Below, piece by piece: positions 8,957 through 16,857 of a stretch of 64,000 nt of DNA. Numbering within the stretch: the first letter of the stretch is position 1; every line of letters begins with the position of its first letter. The stretch covers positions 62,001-126,000 of the forward strand of contig NZ_JACJSD010000016.1 in the NCBI RefSeq assembly GCF_014697615.1, in the 5' to 3' direction. The notes under the pieces were generated by a model. The model searched no databases. It was not told where the DNA came from and saw only the letters and a list, made by a program, of their open reading frames with translations. The position numbers were made by a program, and so were the translations under genes. This DNA comes from Nostoc sp. FACHB-280 (lineage in GTDB: Bacteria > Cyanobacteriota > Cyanobacteriia > Cyanobacteriales > Nostocaceae).

Positions 8957-10096
8957 ATGAAAATCTTACATATTACAAATCACGTAGAAAAAATTGGTAA
9001 TGGCATTGTGAACGTAGCCGTAGATTTAGCCTGTCTACAATCACAAGATGGACATGATGTAGCTGTTGCTTCTGCTGGCGGTGGATTTGAAATTTTACTA
9101 GCACAACATAACGTCAAACACTTTCACCTCAATCAATGCAGACAACCCCTCAACTTAATTAAAGCGGCTTGGCGTTTTAAAGAGATTATCCAGCAATTTC
9201 AGCCAGATATTGTTCATGCACACATGATGACAGGTGTTGTACTCGCAGGAGTTTTACGCAAAGCTTACAACTATCATTTAGTTTCTACAGTTCACAATGA
9301 GTTTCAACGTAGTGCTGTCTTAATGGGATTGGCAGATCGAGTCATCGCTGTCAGCCAAGCCGTATATAATTCTATGGTTCGCCGTGGTATCCCTGAGAAT
9401 AAATTATGCGTAGTTGCCAACGGCACATTAGGTAGTCCTCGCCACCCCAGCATTCAAGATTACCAACCCCTACCCTTACATAGTCCAGCCATCACCACCG
9501 TTGCCGGGATGTATACTCGTAAAGGCATTGCAGAGTTAATCACCGCATTTACCAAAATTGCCCCTAACTTCCCCGCAGCACACTTATATTTAGTTGGTGA
9601 CGGCCCAGATCGTTCTATCTTTGAAGCAATAGTCAACAACATACCCTGCGGCAAACTACGTCAACGCATTCATTTTGAAGGTTTTCAGCCAGAACCCCAA
9701 CGTTATATGCTGGCTAGTGATATCTTTGTTTTGGCTTCCTACTGCGAATCTTTTGGTTTAGTCTTAACAGAAGCGCGAGAAGCTGGCTGTGCCATTGTTG
9801 CCAGTGATGTAGACGGCATTCCCGAAACATTAGATCATCGTCAAGCTGGCATTCTTGTACCACCAAAAGACAGTCAAACCTTAGCCAATGTTCTCACGCA
9901 ATTACTTGGTGATCCTGTACAACTCCACTATTGGCAAAACCGCGCCAAACAAAATTTAGAACGGTTCAAAGCAGCACGAGTGCATGAAGAAACAATGAAT
10001 GTGTATCGTGAATTAGTCAAAAACTATAGCACCCGTAGCGTTATGAATACACAAGAAGTCTTACTCATCAAAACTCCCACCGCCCCAATGCGTTGA
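8957..10096 (+). CDS. Glycosyltransferase family 4 protein
   Basis: A 379-residue GT-B enzyme. The N-terminal motif is HITNHVEKIGNGIVNVAVDLA; the acceptor domain contains DIVHAHMMTGVVLAG and AVSQAVYNSM. The donor domain has TVAGMYTRKGIAELI and the E-x7-E region CESFGLVLTEAREAGCAIV (about residues 263-281) followed by DGIPE. The last 25 residues are a non-conserved tail. Probably the last enzyme of the PIG-L/GT4 pair. Substrate unknown. Confidence 0.85.
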   Translation: MKILHITNHVEKIGNGIVNVAVDLACLQSQDGHDVAVASAGGGFEILLAQHNVKHFHLNQCRQPLNLIKAAWRFKEIIQQFQPDIVHAHMMTGVVLAGVLRKAYNYHLVSTVHNEFQRSAVLMGLADRVIAVSQAVYNSMVRRGIPENKLCVVANGTLGSPRHPSIQDYQPLPLHSPAITTVAGMYTRKGIAELITAFTKIAPNFPAAHLYLVGDGPDRSIFEAIVNNIPCGKLRQRIHFEGFQPEPQRYMLASDIFVLASYCESFGLVLTEAREAGCAIVASDVDGIPETLDHRQAGILVPPKDSQTLANVLTQLLGDPVQLHYWQNRAKQNLERFKAARVHEETMNVYRELVKNYSTRSVMNTQEVLLIKTPTAPMR

Positions 10097-10192
10097 ATTA
10101 ACTGAAGTTTGGCATCGCTGGAAACTTTCACCACACTGTTACTAGATTCTGGTGTATGTCATTTTAAAATCAAACAACCAAATTATAAAGAC

Positions 10193-10747
10193 GTGAGCAG
10201 AAAAAACATCATCTTGACAACACTTTTACTATTGACCATCAGTGGTACTGCTGTTGCTCAAAATAATCTCCAGTCCATACCTGCTGGTGATAACACGAAA
10301 GAAGAACTATCAACCCCTAAATTAAATAGTTCGCCACGAATCTACGTTTATCCTGACAATTCTTTAATCAACATCAGCAGATTTGACATCAACAGAAGGA
10401 AAATTGAACAGCGCAAGCTAAAAGCAGGTTTACAATACAAGTCAATTCGTTTAGTTAAATATAACGAGTATTTAGAAGAGAGGAGAAAACGTAACTTAGA
10501 TGTTATTGAAAACTTACAAGTACACCCCAATAGACAAGTATTTTTAGTGGAAATCGATGCACCATCAGGTTTAGAAATTTCTACAAGACATATGAAACTT
10601 AAGCCAAGAATTGGTGTTGACGGCAGAGATATGAACGAACCTCAACCAGAGTCTACAAGAATTAAAAAAGCTAAATTATTTTTTGTTTTTGATGCGGAAA
10701 CTAATCAAATTTTAAGCTCTGACATCATTGGTGTCAATGAATTATAA
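10193..10747 (+). CDS. Hypothetical exported protein
   Basis: The frame is open from a TTG at 10109, but GTG at 10193 gives a classic signal peptide: MSRKN, then IILTTLLLLTISGTAVA, with cleavage predicted after AVAQ. The mature part (about 160 residues) is basic and hydrophilic, with no cysteine and no known motif; it contains RIYVYPDNSLINISRFDIN and ends with IIGVNEL. Periplasmic or secreted by inference. It follows the GT4 gene by about 95 bases on the same strand. Family not recognised. Confidence 0.6.
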   Translation: MSRKNIILTTLLLLTISGTAVAQNNLQSIPAGDNTKEELSTPKLNSSPRIYVYPDNSLINISRFDINRRKIEQRKLKAGLQYKSIRLVKYNEYLEERRKRNLDVIENLQVHPNRQVFLVEIDAPSGLEISTRHMKLKPRIGVDGRDMNEPQPESTRIKKAKLFFVFDAETNQILSSDIIGVNEL

Positions 10748-10916
10748 ACAGATTTGTAACTAAAGAAAATTTGTTACAAATTTCGTTTCAAACGAGATAG
10801 AGGCAGATTATAAATAAAGACACATGAGTGTCTTCTATGTTAAGAACCAACGAAAAAATCTGGATTTCGCGTTTGATTATTTTTTATGCCCCAAAGTGAT
10901 CGCCACGCAATTGGGG

Positions 10917-11099
10917 CTAATTTTGTGGAGACTCATGTAGTTGCTGCTGAAGTTGTTGGACTTCTGCGATCGACAATCCAGTAATACGAGCCACAACTTC
11001 AACTGGAAAACCTTCTCGTAAAGAATTACTGGCAATTTCTCTTTGCTTTCTTGCCTCTGCTTCTTCCTGAATTGAACGGTAAATCACAGATTCTTGCAT
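10917..11099 (-). CDS. Short protein resembling the C-terminus of Rpn/PD-(D/E)XK transposase-like nucleases
   Basis: 60 residues, starting MQESVIYRSIQEEAEARKQR and ending with a small helical domain (VVARITGLSIAEVQQLQQQL). This tail is found at the end of cyanobacterial Rpn-type recombination-promoting nucleases, whose nuclease domain is absent here. A strong AAGGAGAG box lies 5 bases before the ATG, so it may still be translated. It could be a decayed remnant or a standalone accessory protein; I favour a remnant that acquired or kept a start. Confidence 0.5.
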   Translation of the reverse strand: MQESVIYRSIQEEAEARKQREIASNSLREGFPVEVVARITGLSIAEVQQLQQQLHESPQN

Positions 11100-11274
11100 A
11101 ATGTCTCTCCTTACTAGACTATAAATTACGTTTTGCTCTAATCTTAACCATCGCTACAACTATTCAACCGCCGATTGGATCATACGGCTTACTTGGGATG
11201 TGAGTTTATGCGAACGGAATTGGCATTGGTGACAGGACAAGACTACGTACAGGATTAAATAGGTTTGTGATGAT

Positions 11275-11415
11275 TTAACGTTCCTGGTCAGCGGCGGCTA
11301 GTAACCTTTGCCACCCATCGATAACCTCTGTTCCGTCCGCTGCAACACGGCTGTTAGACCGTAGCTCACCGATCGCCGTCTCATTGACTGGCTCCTTGCC
11401 CCTTTTACTGACCAC
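11275..11415 (-). CDS. Small ORF overlapping the end of the 68-residue gene
   Basis: 46 residues from a GTG at 11415 to TAA at 11275, too short for usual gene lists. It overlaps the upstream gene's stop by 11 bases in another frame. The product has ordinary protein composition (KEPVNETAIGELRSNSRVAA, then DGTEVIDGWQRLLAAADQER). It is either a translationally coupled third gene of the GIY-YIG operon or the original C-terminus of the upstream protein displaced by a frameshift. No family recognised. Confidence 0.45.
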   Translation of the reverse strand: MVSKRGKEPVNETAIGELRSNSRVAADGTEVIDGWQRLLAAADQER

Positions 11416-11611
11416 GCCCTGGTTTACAATCTGCAAAACCTAACGCCTCTGTATCCAAAAAACTGGCGATCGCCATCTCTACCACCGCCTCAATAGGATA
11501 TTCAATCTCAGCAGCACGAGCAACAAGAGCGGCACGAATCCGTTCAGGCAAGCGTTCTAGAATGGCTTCTGCATCGGCAAGAGAAAGCTGTTCTTGAAGT
11601 TTAGCTTGCAT
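11405..11611 (-). CDS. Small conserved hypothetical protein in GIY-YIG operon
   Basis: 68 residues, acidic and helical (LSLADAEAILERLPERIRAA ... EAVVEMAIASFLDTEALGF). Its ATG lies 4 bases after the stop of the GIY-YIG gene, with GGAG in the end of that gene serving as ribosome site, so the two are translationally coupled. No catalytic motif. Size and position would suit a partner or antitoxin-like protein, but this is inference only. Confidence 0.6.
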   Translation of the reverse strand: MQAKLQEQLSLADAEAILERLPERIRAALVARAAEIEYPIEAVVEMAIASFLDTEALGFADCKPGRGQ

Positions 11612-11615
11612 AACT

Positions 11616-11993
11616 TTACATCTCCGTTGGGATTTGCACGTTGTAAGGCGGCTCGGTGGCTCTGAGAATAATCGCTTCTAGCTCTAATAATAACGCAGGG
11701 TTTTCCCAATGCGAAATCAGTTGCATCGCAATCCGCACATCCTCATCGTCATATTTATCGAGCCATGCCCACAGAAACGCTTTGTGCCCACCACTGAAAC
11801 GACCCCGCAAGCTTTTAGTTTTACCGATGTAGAGCAGTCCATCAGTCTTGTGTCTGATCGCGTAGATGCCAGGACGAGGAGGAATATTCTCAAATCCACG
11901 GCTCAAGGACTGGCATTGCTCAAATGGGGTGAAAGCGATCGTGTCTAGAATCCTTCGAGCTTGGATTTGCAGGTCAGAATCGTTGGGTGGCAT
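11616..11993 (-). CDS. GIY-YIG nuclease domain protein
   Basis: 125 residues. The N-terminal 35 residues precede a GIY-YIG core: PGIYAIRHKTDGLLYIGKT (about residues 39-57), then SLRGRFSGGHKAFLW with the conserved arginine, and LELEAIILRATEPPYN with the metal-binding glutamate and the conserved asparagine. Size fits a stand-alone minimal nuclease rather than UvrC or a homing endonuclease. First gene of a compact minus-strand operon with two small proteins. Target (mobile DNA, repair or restriction) cannot be told. Confidence 0.75.
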   Translation of the reverse strand: MPPNDSDLQIQARRILDTIAFTPFEQCQSLSRGFENIPPRPGIYAIRHKTDGLLYIGKTKSLRGRFSGGHKAFLWAWLDKYDDEDVRIAMQLISHWENPALLLELEAIILRATEPPYNVQIPTEM

Positions 11994-12046
11994 GAAAGTA
12001 AAAAAAGGAATTGCACAGAAGCCATGCTCTCACAAATTCTGCACCT

Positions 12047-12523
12047 TCATAGTTTTCGCCGCATCTCGATCTGAAAAGCTTCAAATCCCAAACCTTCATA
12101 CAACGATTTTGCAGGTGAATTTTGCAAGACATGAAGGTCAACTTCTGTACAACCCTTGTCTCGACCCCACTGAAATGCTGCTTCAAAGAGCGATCGCGCA
12201 ACTCCAGATCGTCGATACGTAGGAACAACATAAATCGCGTGGATGTGAAGGGATGATTTTGGTAAGTATACAGAAAGTAAATTGGCAATGCTAGCTTCGA
12301 TGATGCCAATCAGTTGACTTGATGCAGCGTCCAGTTGTATACCAAGAAAAAGATGATCGGGGGAATCGATCTGCTGTTGGATGCAATCACGCAACCAATT
12401 GGAACCGGAATCAGAGTCTTGAAAAACATAATGACTACCGAAAGATGTCATATCATCGAGCATTGCTTGAAGATATTCAACAACTATTTCGATTTCCTGA
12501 TGAGAAAGCTTTCGGATTTGCAT
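12047..12523 (-). CDS. GNAT family N-acetyltransferase
   Basis: 158 residues with the acetyl-CoA-binding motif A: IHAIYVVPTYRRSGVARSLF (V-x4-R-x2-G-V-A, about residues 94-113), preceded by strand beta4 with LIGIIEASIANL and followed by the C-terminal LHVLQNSPAKSLYEGLGFEA motif B. Full-length for a small-molecule or protein N-acetyltransferase. Substrate unknown. It stands alone, 54 bases downstream (in the transcription sense, upstream) of the GIY-YIG operon on the same strand. Confidence 0.8.
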   Translation of the reverse strand: MQIRKLSHQEIEIVVEYLQAMLDDMTSFGSHYVFQDSDSGSNWLRDCIQQQIDSPDHLFLGIQLDAASSQLIGIIEASIANLLSVYLPKSSLHIHAIYVVPTYRRSGVARSLFEAAFQWGRDKGCTEVDLHVLQNSPAKSLYEGLGFEAFQIEMRRKL

Positions 12524-12554
12524 ACCAAGATTTACTTCACAAATATCGGTCTAA

Positions 12555-12810
12555 CTATTTATTAAACAGAAAGTTTCCGTATAATCTTTTTTCAATCCTA
12601 ATATATCAAGCATTACAACGAACTCCTGTTTGAATATACGGAAAACTTCTTTTTTACCCCCTTATTTGGGTATTATACCGAAATTTTCCGTATAACCACC
12701 CTTTACGGGAGGATTATATGGAATTTTTTCGTATATCCCTTGGTTTTATCTAGAATTTTTCCGCATAATATCCTTATTTAGAGTATTAAACGGAATTTTT
12801 CTGCATAACA
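12555..12810. repeat. Array of six imperfect palindromes upstream of an integrase remnant
   Basis: Related motifs of the form TATACGGAAATTTTCCGTATA occur at about 12564-12585, 12633-12648 (half-site, inverted), 12672-12696, 12713-12738, 12746-12769 and 12783-12809, with centres 30-45 bases apart for the last four. The best copy is ATACCGAAATTTTCCGTAT. They directly precede a truncated integron-type integrase start, so they may be recombination sites or integrase operators. Confidence 0.65.
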
Positions 12811-12813
12811 CTG

Positions 12814-12936
12814 ATGGAACAACGCCCAAACAAACTGCTTGAACAAGTACAAGATGTTATTCGGCTTAAACACTATTCTTACCAAACAGAGAAAACTTAC
12901 ATTTACGGCTCTCCCAGACTTGGGTTGATAAATTAA
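12814..12936 (+). pseudogene. Integron/phage-type tyrosine recombinase, N-terminal remnant
   Basis: ATG at 12814 opens a 40-residue frame whose first 31 residues match the N-terminal SAM-like domain of IntI-type integrases (KLLEQVQDVIRLKHYSYQTE, then KTYIY). The match stops exactly at base 12906, where a MITE-like element begins; the last nine codons are element sequence. After the element the frame does not resume an integrase, so catalytic domain and Arg/Tyr residues are lost. Confidence 0.7.
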
Positions 12937-13093
12937 CACTAAAAAATGGCTAAAACAATTGATATAACAAGGTTTGCCTAAAATAGAATCAAAGATTTAA
13001 TAAAAATTTACTTTATCTCTTTTAAATCCCAGACTATGTAAGGATTTAACCAGATATCAAGTATTAATTTGTTATAGCTAGTCTAGGAGAGCC
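12907..13093. mobile_element. 187-bp MITE with terminal inverted repeats and 8-bp target duplication
   Basis: The ends GGCTCTCCCAGACT and AGTCTAGGAGAGCC are 14-bp inverted repeats with one mismatch, and similarity extends to about 23 of 30 bases. Both ends are flanked by the direct repeat ACATTTAC (12899-12906 and 13094-13101). No ORF inside; AT-rich. GGCTCT-type ends with an 8-bp duplication are characteristic of ISL3-family elements, so it was probably mobilised in trans by such a transposase. Confidence 0.85.
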
Positions 13094-13158
13094 ACATTTA
13101 CTAACTCTCTGCGTGAGATAATTTAACCCTGTTGGTGTTGATACAAGGGCGGAAATTT

Positions 13159-14340
13159 ATGGAGTACGACTTTCAAGCATTGGCGGAACTGTACAAAAAC
13201 GCACTCCTGAATGACGTACTCCCATTTTGGGAAAACCACTCCTTAGACTCGGAACAAGGCGGTTACTTTACCTGCTTAAATCGGGAAGGCCAAGTTTACG
13301 ACACCGACAAATTTATCTGGTTGCAAAACCGCCAAGTCTGGACTTTTTCAATGTTGTGCAACCAATTAGAAAAACGGGAAAACTGGCTGAACATTGCCAG
13401 CAATGGTGCTAAATTTCTTTCTCAACATGGCAGAGATGACGAAGGAAATTGGTATTTTGCCCTCACCCGCGAAGGTCAACCCCTAGTCCAGCCTTACAAT
13501 ATTTTCTCTGATTGCTTTGCGGCTATGGCATTTAGCCAATATGCTTTAGCCTCCGGTGAAGAGTGGGCAAAAGATGTGGCAATGCAAGCTTACAATAATG
13601 TGTTGCGTCGCAAAGATAATCCTAAAGGTAAATATACTAAAACTTATCCCGGTACAAGACCAATGAAAGCTTTGGCTGTGCCGATGATTTTAGCTAACTT
13701 AACTCTCGAAATGGAATGGTTACTTCCCAGTGAAACTTTAGAGAGTGTTTTAGCAACAACCGTTCAGGAAGTGATGAGTGATTTCCTCGACCAAGAACGA
13801 GGACTAATGTATGAAAATGTTGCCCCCGATGGTTCCCACATCAATTGTTTTGAGGGCAGATTAATTAATCCCGGTCACGGTATTGAAGCGATGTGGTTTA
13901 TTATGGACATCGCCCGCCGAAAAAATGATCTTCAAACAATTAATCAAGCTGTTGATGTGGTACTGAATATCTTAAATTTTGCGTGGGATGAAGAATACGG
14001 CGGCTTGTATTACTTTATGGATGCAGATGGACATCCGCCACAGCAATTAGAATGGGATCAAAAGTTGTGGTGGGTGCATCTAGAATCGTTAGTTGCATTA
14101 GCAATGGGTTATCGCTTAACAAAGCGTGCAGCCTGCTGGGAATGGTATGAAAAAATGCACGATTACGCCTGGAAGCACTTTGCAGATCCCGAATATGGAG
14201 AGTGGTTCGGCTATCTCAATCGGCGTGGAGAAGTATTATTAAATCTCAAAGGCGGTAAATGGAAGGGATGTTTTCATGTACCCCGCGCTTTATACCTGTG
14301 TTGGCAACAATTTGCGGCTTTGAGTTCTGAGTCTGTTTAA
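13159..14340 (+). CDS. N-acylglucosamine (GlcNAc) 2-epimerase
   Basis: A 393-residue AGE-superfamily (alpha/alpha)6-barrel enzyme interconverting N-acetylglucosamine and N-acetylmannosamine. Start set at ATG 13159 because the product then aligns from the first residues ([20 protein letters not shown]) with the structurally known Anabaena sp. CH1 enzyme as I remember it; the frame extends nine codons further left. The catalytic histidines are visible in [10 protein letters not shown] (about H240) and KGCFHVPRA (about H373), one residue offset from the Anabaena numbering. In cyanobacteria the physiological role is unclear (amino-sugar salvage or glycan synthesis). Cytoplasmic. Stands alone beside accessory debris. 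Confidence 0.93.
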   Translation: MEYDFQALAELYKNALLNDVLPFWENHSLDSEQGGYFTCLNREGQVYDTDKFIWLQNRQVWTFSMLCNQLEKRENWLNIASNGAKFLSQHGRDDEGNWYFALTREGQPLVQPYNIFSDCFAAMAFSQYALASGEEWAKDVAMQAYNNVLRRKDNPKGKYTKTYPGTRPMKALAVPMILANLTLEMEWLLPSETLESVLATTVQEVMSDFLDQERGLMYENVAPDGSHINCFEGRLINPGHGIEAMWFIMDIARRKNDLQTINQAVDVVLNILNFAWDEEYGGLYYFMDADGHPPQQLEWDQKLWWVHLESLVALAMGYRLTKRAACWEWYEKMHDYAWKHFADPEYGEWFGYLNRRGEVLLNLKGGKWKGCFHVPRALYLCWQQFAALSSESV

Positions 14341-14382
14341 TCTGAGCTAGGGTACAAGTAACACTAATATTAGTGATGGGTC

Positions 14383-15054
14383 ATGAGTGTTGTAACAACC
14401 AAGCGATTCTCTATTGATGAGTATCATCGGCTGATTGCATTGGGATTTTTGCAGGAGAATGATCACATTGAATTAATTCGCGGAGAATTGATCCAAATAG
14501 TAGCGAAGGGAACGCCGCATACAGTTTGTGGTTCTATTTTATGTCGGCAGCTAGATCGATCGCTTGGCGATCGCGCCGACATTCGCGGCCAAGATCCAAT
14601 TACTTTACCAAATCAAAGTTAACCTGAACCAGATGTAGCGATCGCACGCGGAATGGATGAAGATTATCTCAGTCATCATCCCTATCCCGAAGATATTTTC
14701 TTGGTGATTGAAATCTCAGACACAACCTTAGATTACGACCAAACCACAAAACTAGAAATTTACGCAGAAGCCGGAATTTCTCATTATTGGATTGTCAATT
14801 TAAATGCGCGTCAGCTTGAGCGTTACAATCAACCTTATCAAAATGCTCAAGGTAAATTTAACTATCTCAGCAAACAAATTTCCTTACCTCATCATTCCGT
14901 CGCCATTCCTGGGTTTGAAGATATTATCTTGGACTTGAATCGGATTTTCCTACTGTTATCAGTGATTGACGAATTTAGGAGCGATGTCCTGAGCTTGTCT
15001 AAGGGAACTTGTCGAAGTGTCACATACAATTTAATTCTGAATTCTGACTCCTGA
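14383..15054 (+). pseudogene. Uma2-family (DUF820) PD-(D/E)XK nuclease with in-frame stop
   Basis: Two consecutive ORFs in the same frame form one Uma2 protein: 14383-14622 (MSVVTTKRFSIDEYHRLIAL ... LPNQS) and, after the TAA at 14620-14622, PEPDVAIARGMDEDYLSHHP onward. Family members read PNQSEPEPDV here, so a GAA-to-TAA change explains the stop. Active-site residues Asp in EPDVAIAR and E-x-S in FLVIEISD are intact in the second half. The C-terminus runs into a repeat-derived tail (VLSLSKGTCRS). Probably inactive unless the stop is read through or reinitiated at the ATG at 14653. Confidence 0.8.
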
Positions 15055-15068
15055 ATTCTGTTTAATAA

Positions 15069-15098
15069 CAAAAAACCTCGGCGAAACTAACCGAGGTT
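15069..15098. terminator. Hairpin after the Hlip gene
   Basis: AACCTCGG ... CCGAGGTT is an 8-bp perfect stem with an eight-base loop, and a poly-A run on its left gives a T run for leftward transcription. It lies 55 bases beyond the stop of the minus-strand Hlip gene and fits an intrinsic terminator for it. Confidence 0.7.
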
Positions 15099-15152
15099 CA
15101 ACGAGAAGGTCTGAATGTCGATGGAAGATACCGATACCGAAGTCTAAAACTC

Positions 15153-15323
15153 TTAGCTAACTGCAAAACCAAATAATACCAAACCTGTTACAAACAAACT
15201 TGCAACTGCGCCTTGGATAACGTAACGACGCTGTTCCCAAATTGCTGGGTATTCAGCGTAGTACATCTGGGGTTCGGTTGCATAGTTGTTTAAAATGCCA
15301 TCTTCATTAACGGTGGTATACAT
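15153..15323 (-). CDS. High-light-inducible / CAB-like one-helix protein
   Basis: A 56-residue protein below the usual ORF cut-off: begins MYTTVNEDGILNNYATEPQ and continues with YYAEYPAIWEQRRYVIQGAV, then one membrane helix to LFGFAVS. This is the single-helix Hlip/SCP class of thylakoid proteins that bind chlorophyll and carotenoid and protect photosystem II assembly intermediates under high light. Compared with canonical Hlips the chlorophyll-binding ExxNxR motif is not obvious (the corresponding part is EQRRYV), so it belongs to a divergent subgroup. AAGGAAAA precedes the ATG. A terminator hairpin follows. Confidence 0.75.
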   Translation of the reverse strand: MYTTVNEDGILNNYATEPQMYYAEYPAIWEQRRYVIQGAVASLFVTGLVLFGFAVS

Positions 15324-15540
15324 AGTTGTTTTCCTTGCTTGTTAACTTATGTAAATAAATTTAACAAGTTTGTTACAAAACGTCAACTAGACTTGACAAA
15401 AATAATTTTATTCATCTCATTACACTGACTTATCAAATTGAGGGCTGACGCAGTAAGACGAAAAATCAAGGGTTTGGACACCTTCACACCCATTCTTCAC
15501 AGACAACCTTTGTGCGTGTGGTACTAAACTGAAATCTGGA

Positions 15541-16035
15541 GTGATGAGGAAAAAGTTGATGCGATTGTTAATTAGTACATTAGTTGCCAGTGTTAGCCTT
15601 GGGCTGTCTGCATTACCTGTCCCCGCACAACAGTCGGTTTCTGCAACTCAAGTCGCAGCGATGGTAGAAGCATTGCGAAAAGCTGCACCCCAAACAGGTA
15701 AAGTCAACGATGGACTTTACAGCGACTGGCAAGTGCAACCTGGTACAGTCAAAGCTTGGTCGAAATTTTGTTTGAAAAAAGAAATTACACCCACACAGTT
15801 TGAAAATAATCCAGCAACTGCTCGCCAAATTATTTCTTGCATCACACGCCGGGAGTTAGACAAACAATTACGCGCTACTAACAATAATGAAACTGCTGCG
15901 GTTAATGGTGTCGCCTGTTGGTGGATGACTGGCAACTATACCGGTTGCAATAGTGCTTTTACTGCTGCTTACGTCCGAAAAGTTGTGGCTTTTTATCAGC
16001 AGCAACGTAATAAACCCTCTGCGACTCAATCATAG
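15541..16035 (+). CDS. Hypothetical exported protein
   Basis: 164 residues with a clear signal peptide (MRLLISTLVASVSLGLSALPVPAQQ; cleavage after PAQ). The mature part is about 135 residues with five cysteines (including ISCITRR and NGVACWWMTGNYTGCNS), so disulfides in the periplasm are likely. GTG at 15541, ATG at 15544 and ATG at 15559 are all possible starts; GAGG at 15547 favours the last. Seen as a conserved hypothetical in cyanobacteria; function not recognised. Confidence 0.6.
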   Translation: MMRKKLMRLLISTLVASVSLGLSALPVPAQQSVSATQVAAMVEALRKAAPQTGKVNDGLYSDWQVQPGTVKAWSKFCLKKEITPTQFENNPATARQIISCITRRELDKQLRATNNNETAAVNGVACWWMTGNYTGCNSAFTAAYVRKVVAFYQQQRNKPSATQS

Positions 16036-16521
16036 AACTTACAAATCAAATATTTGGGGAAGGGTGTACTTCACGCTCAGTAACTAGGGTGTAGGTGTTA
16101 ACAACTCTTATACCCTCACACCCTTACACCCATTTCTTGTGTGTAAGTCCTAATATAAATATTGTTTCTCTTAATATATTATTAGTGTAATGATGTGAAA
16201 TTGATATATAGAAAAATATCAATGGTTATCTATTAAAAATTAAGATGGTAGTTTCTGACAAATAAATGCCAAAATAAGCGAAAATGCTTATTGAAAGTGA
16301 ATTGTATTTTAAATTCACGCTTGAGCATAGTCTAAGGAAAATTATGTTCTCAACCACTTTTCGTTTAGGGAAAAGTGAGGAGTATGCAAAATTCTGCATA
16401 CTTCAAATATTATTTGATGCAATTGATTTTCTGTTGAGAACAAAAACTAATTAAATAAACATCATATAGTTGATTTTTAAAAAAGAAATTACATTCAACT
16501 CTCACACCACAGGCAATTATC
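16036..16521. other. Leader region of the Mrp operon
   Basis: 486 bases without a supported gene. It contains a GGGTGT-rich imperfect repeat (about 16085-16145), and an inverted repeat GTGAATT...AATTCAC at about 16298-16320. A plus-strand promoter for the antiporter operon must lie here; I could not assign boxes with confidence. Confidence 0.4.
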
Positions 16522-16857
16522 GTGTTAGAAGCATGTATACTCGCAACCATTTTTTGCGGATTTTTTGGCATAATTTTCAAAAAAAATTTGGTAATGAAAA
16601 TCATCTCGATGGATGTGATGAGTACGGGGGTGATTGCTTATTACGTGCTGATTGCTTCACGGGATGGTTTGTTTACGCCGATTCTTTCTGATGTTAAACA
16701 AAGGGCTTATGCTGATCCGGTGCCGCAAGCTGTAATCTTAACTGCGATCGTGATTGGCTTTTCGATTCAAGCATTAATGCTGGTTGGTGTCATGAAACTA
16801 GCACGGGATAACCCAACGTTGGAAAGTAATGAAATCGAGAATAACAACACCCCATGA
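16522..16857 (+). CDS. mrpC: Mrp antiporter subunit C (NuoK-like)
   Basis: 111 residues with three membrane helices (start MLEACILATIFCGFFGIIF), homologous to MrpC/MnhC and to complex I subunit NuoK. Full length for the family. The start is a GTG at 16522. It opens a seven-gene plus-strand operon in which each stop overlaps or nearly overlaps the next start, and which exports Na+ in exchange for H+ to support pH and salt homeostasis. The stop overlaps the mrpD start as ATGA. Confidence 0.85.
   Translation: MLEACILATIFCGFFGIIFKKNLVMKIISMDVMSTGVIAYYVLIASRDGLFTPILSDVKQRAYADPVPQAVILTAIVIGFSIQALMLVGVMKLARDNPTLESNEIENNNTP

Noticed and set aside
10109-10192. 28 extra N-terminal codons of the exported protein from TTG 10109
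   Set aside because: They would bury the signal peptide; GTG 10193 gives a normal secretion signal.
12319-12633. Plus-strand ORFs over the GNAT gene and palindrome array
   Set aside because: Shadows of the minus-strand acetyltransferase with no own signals.
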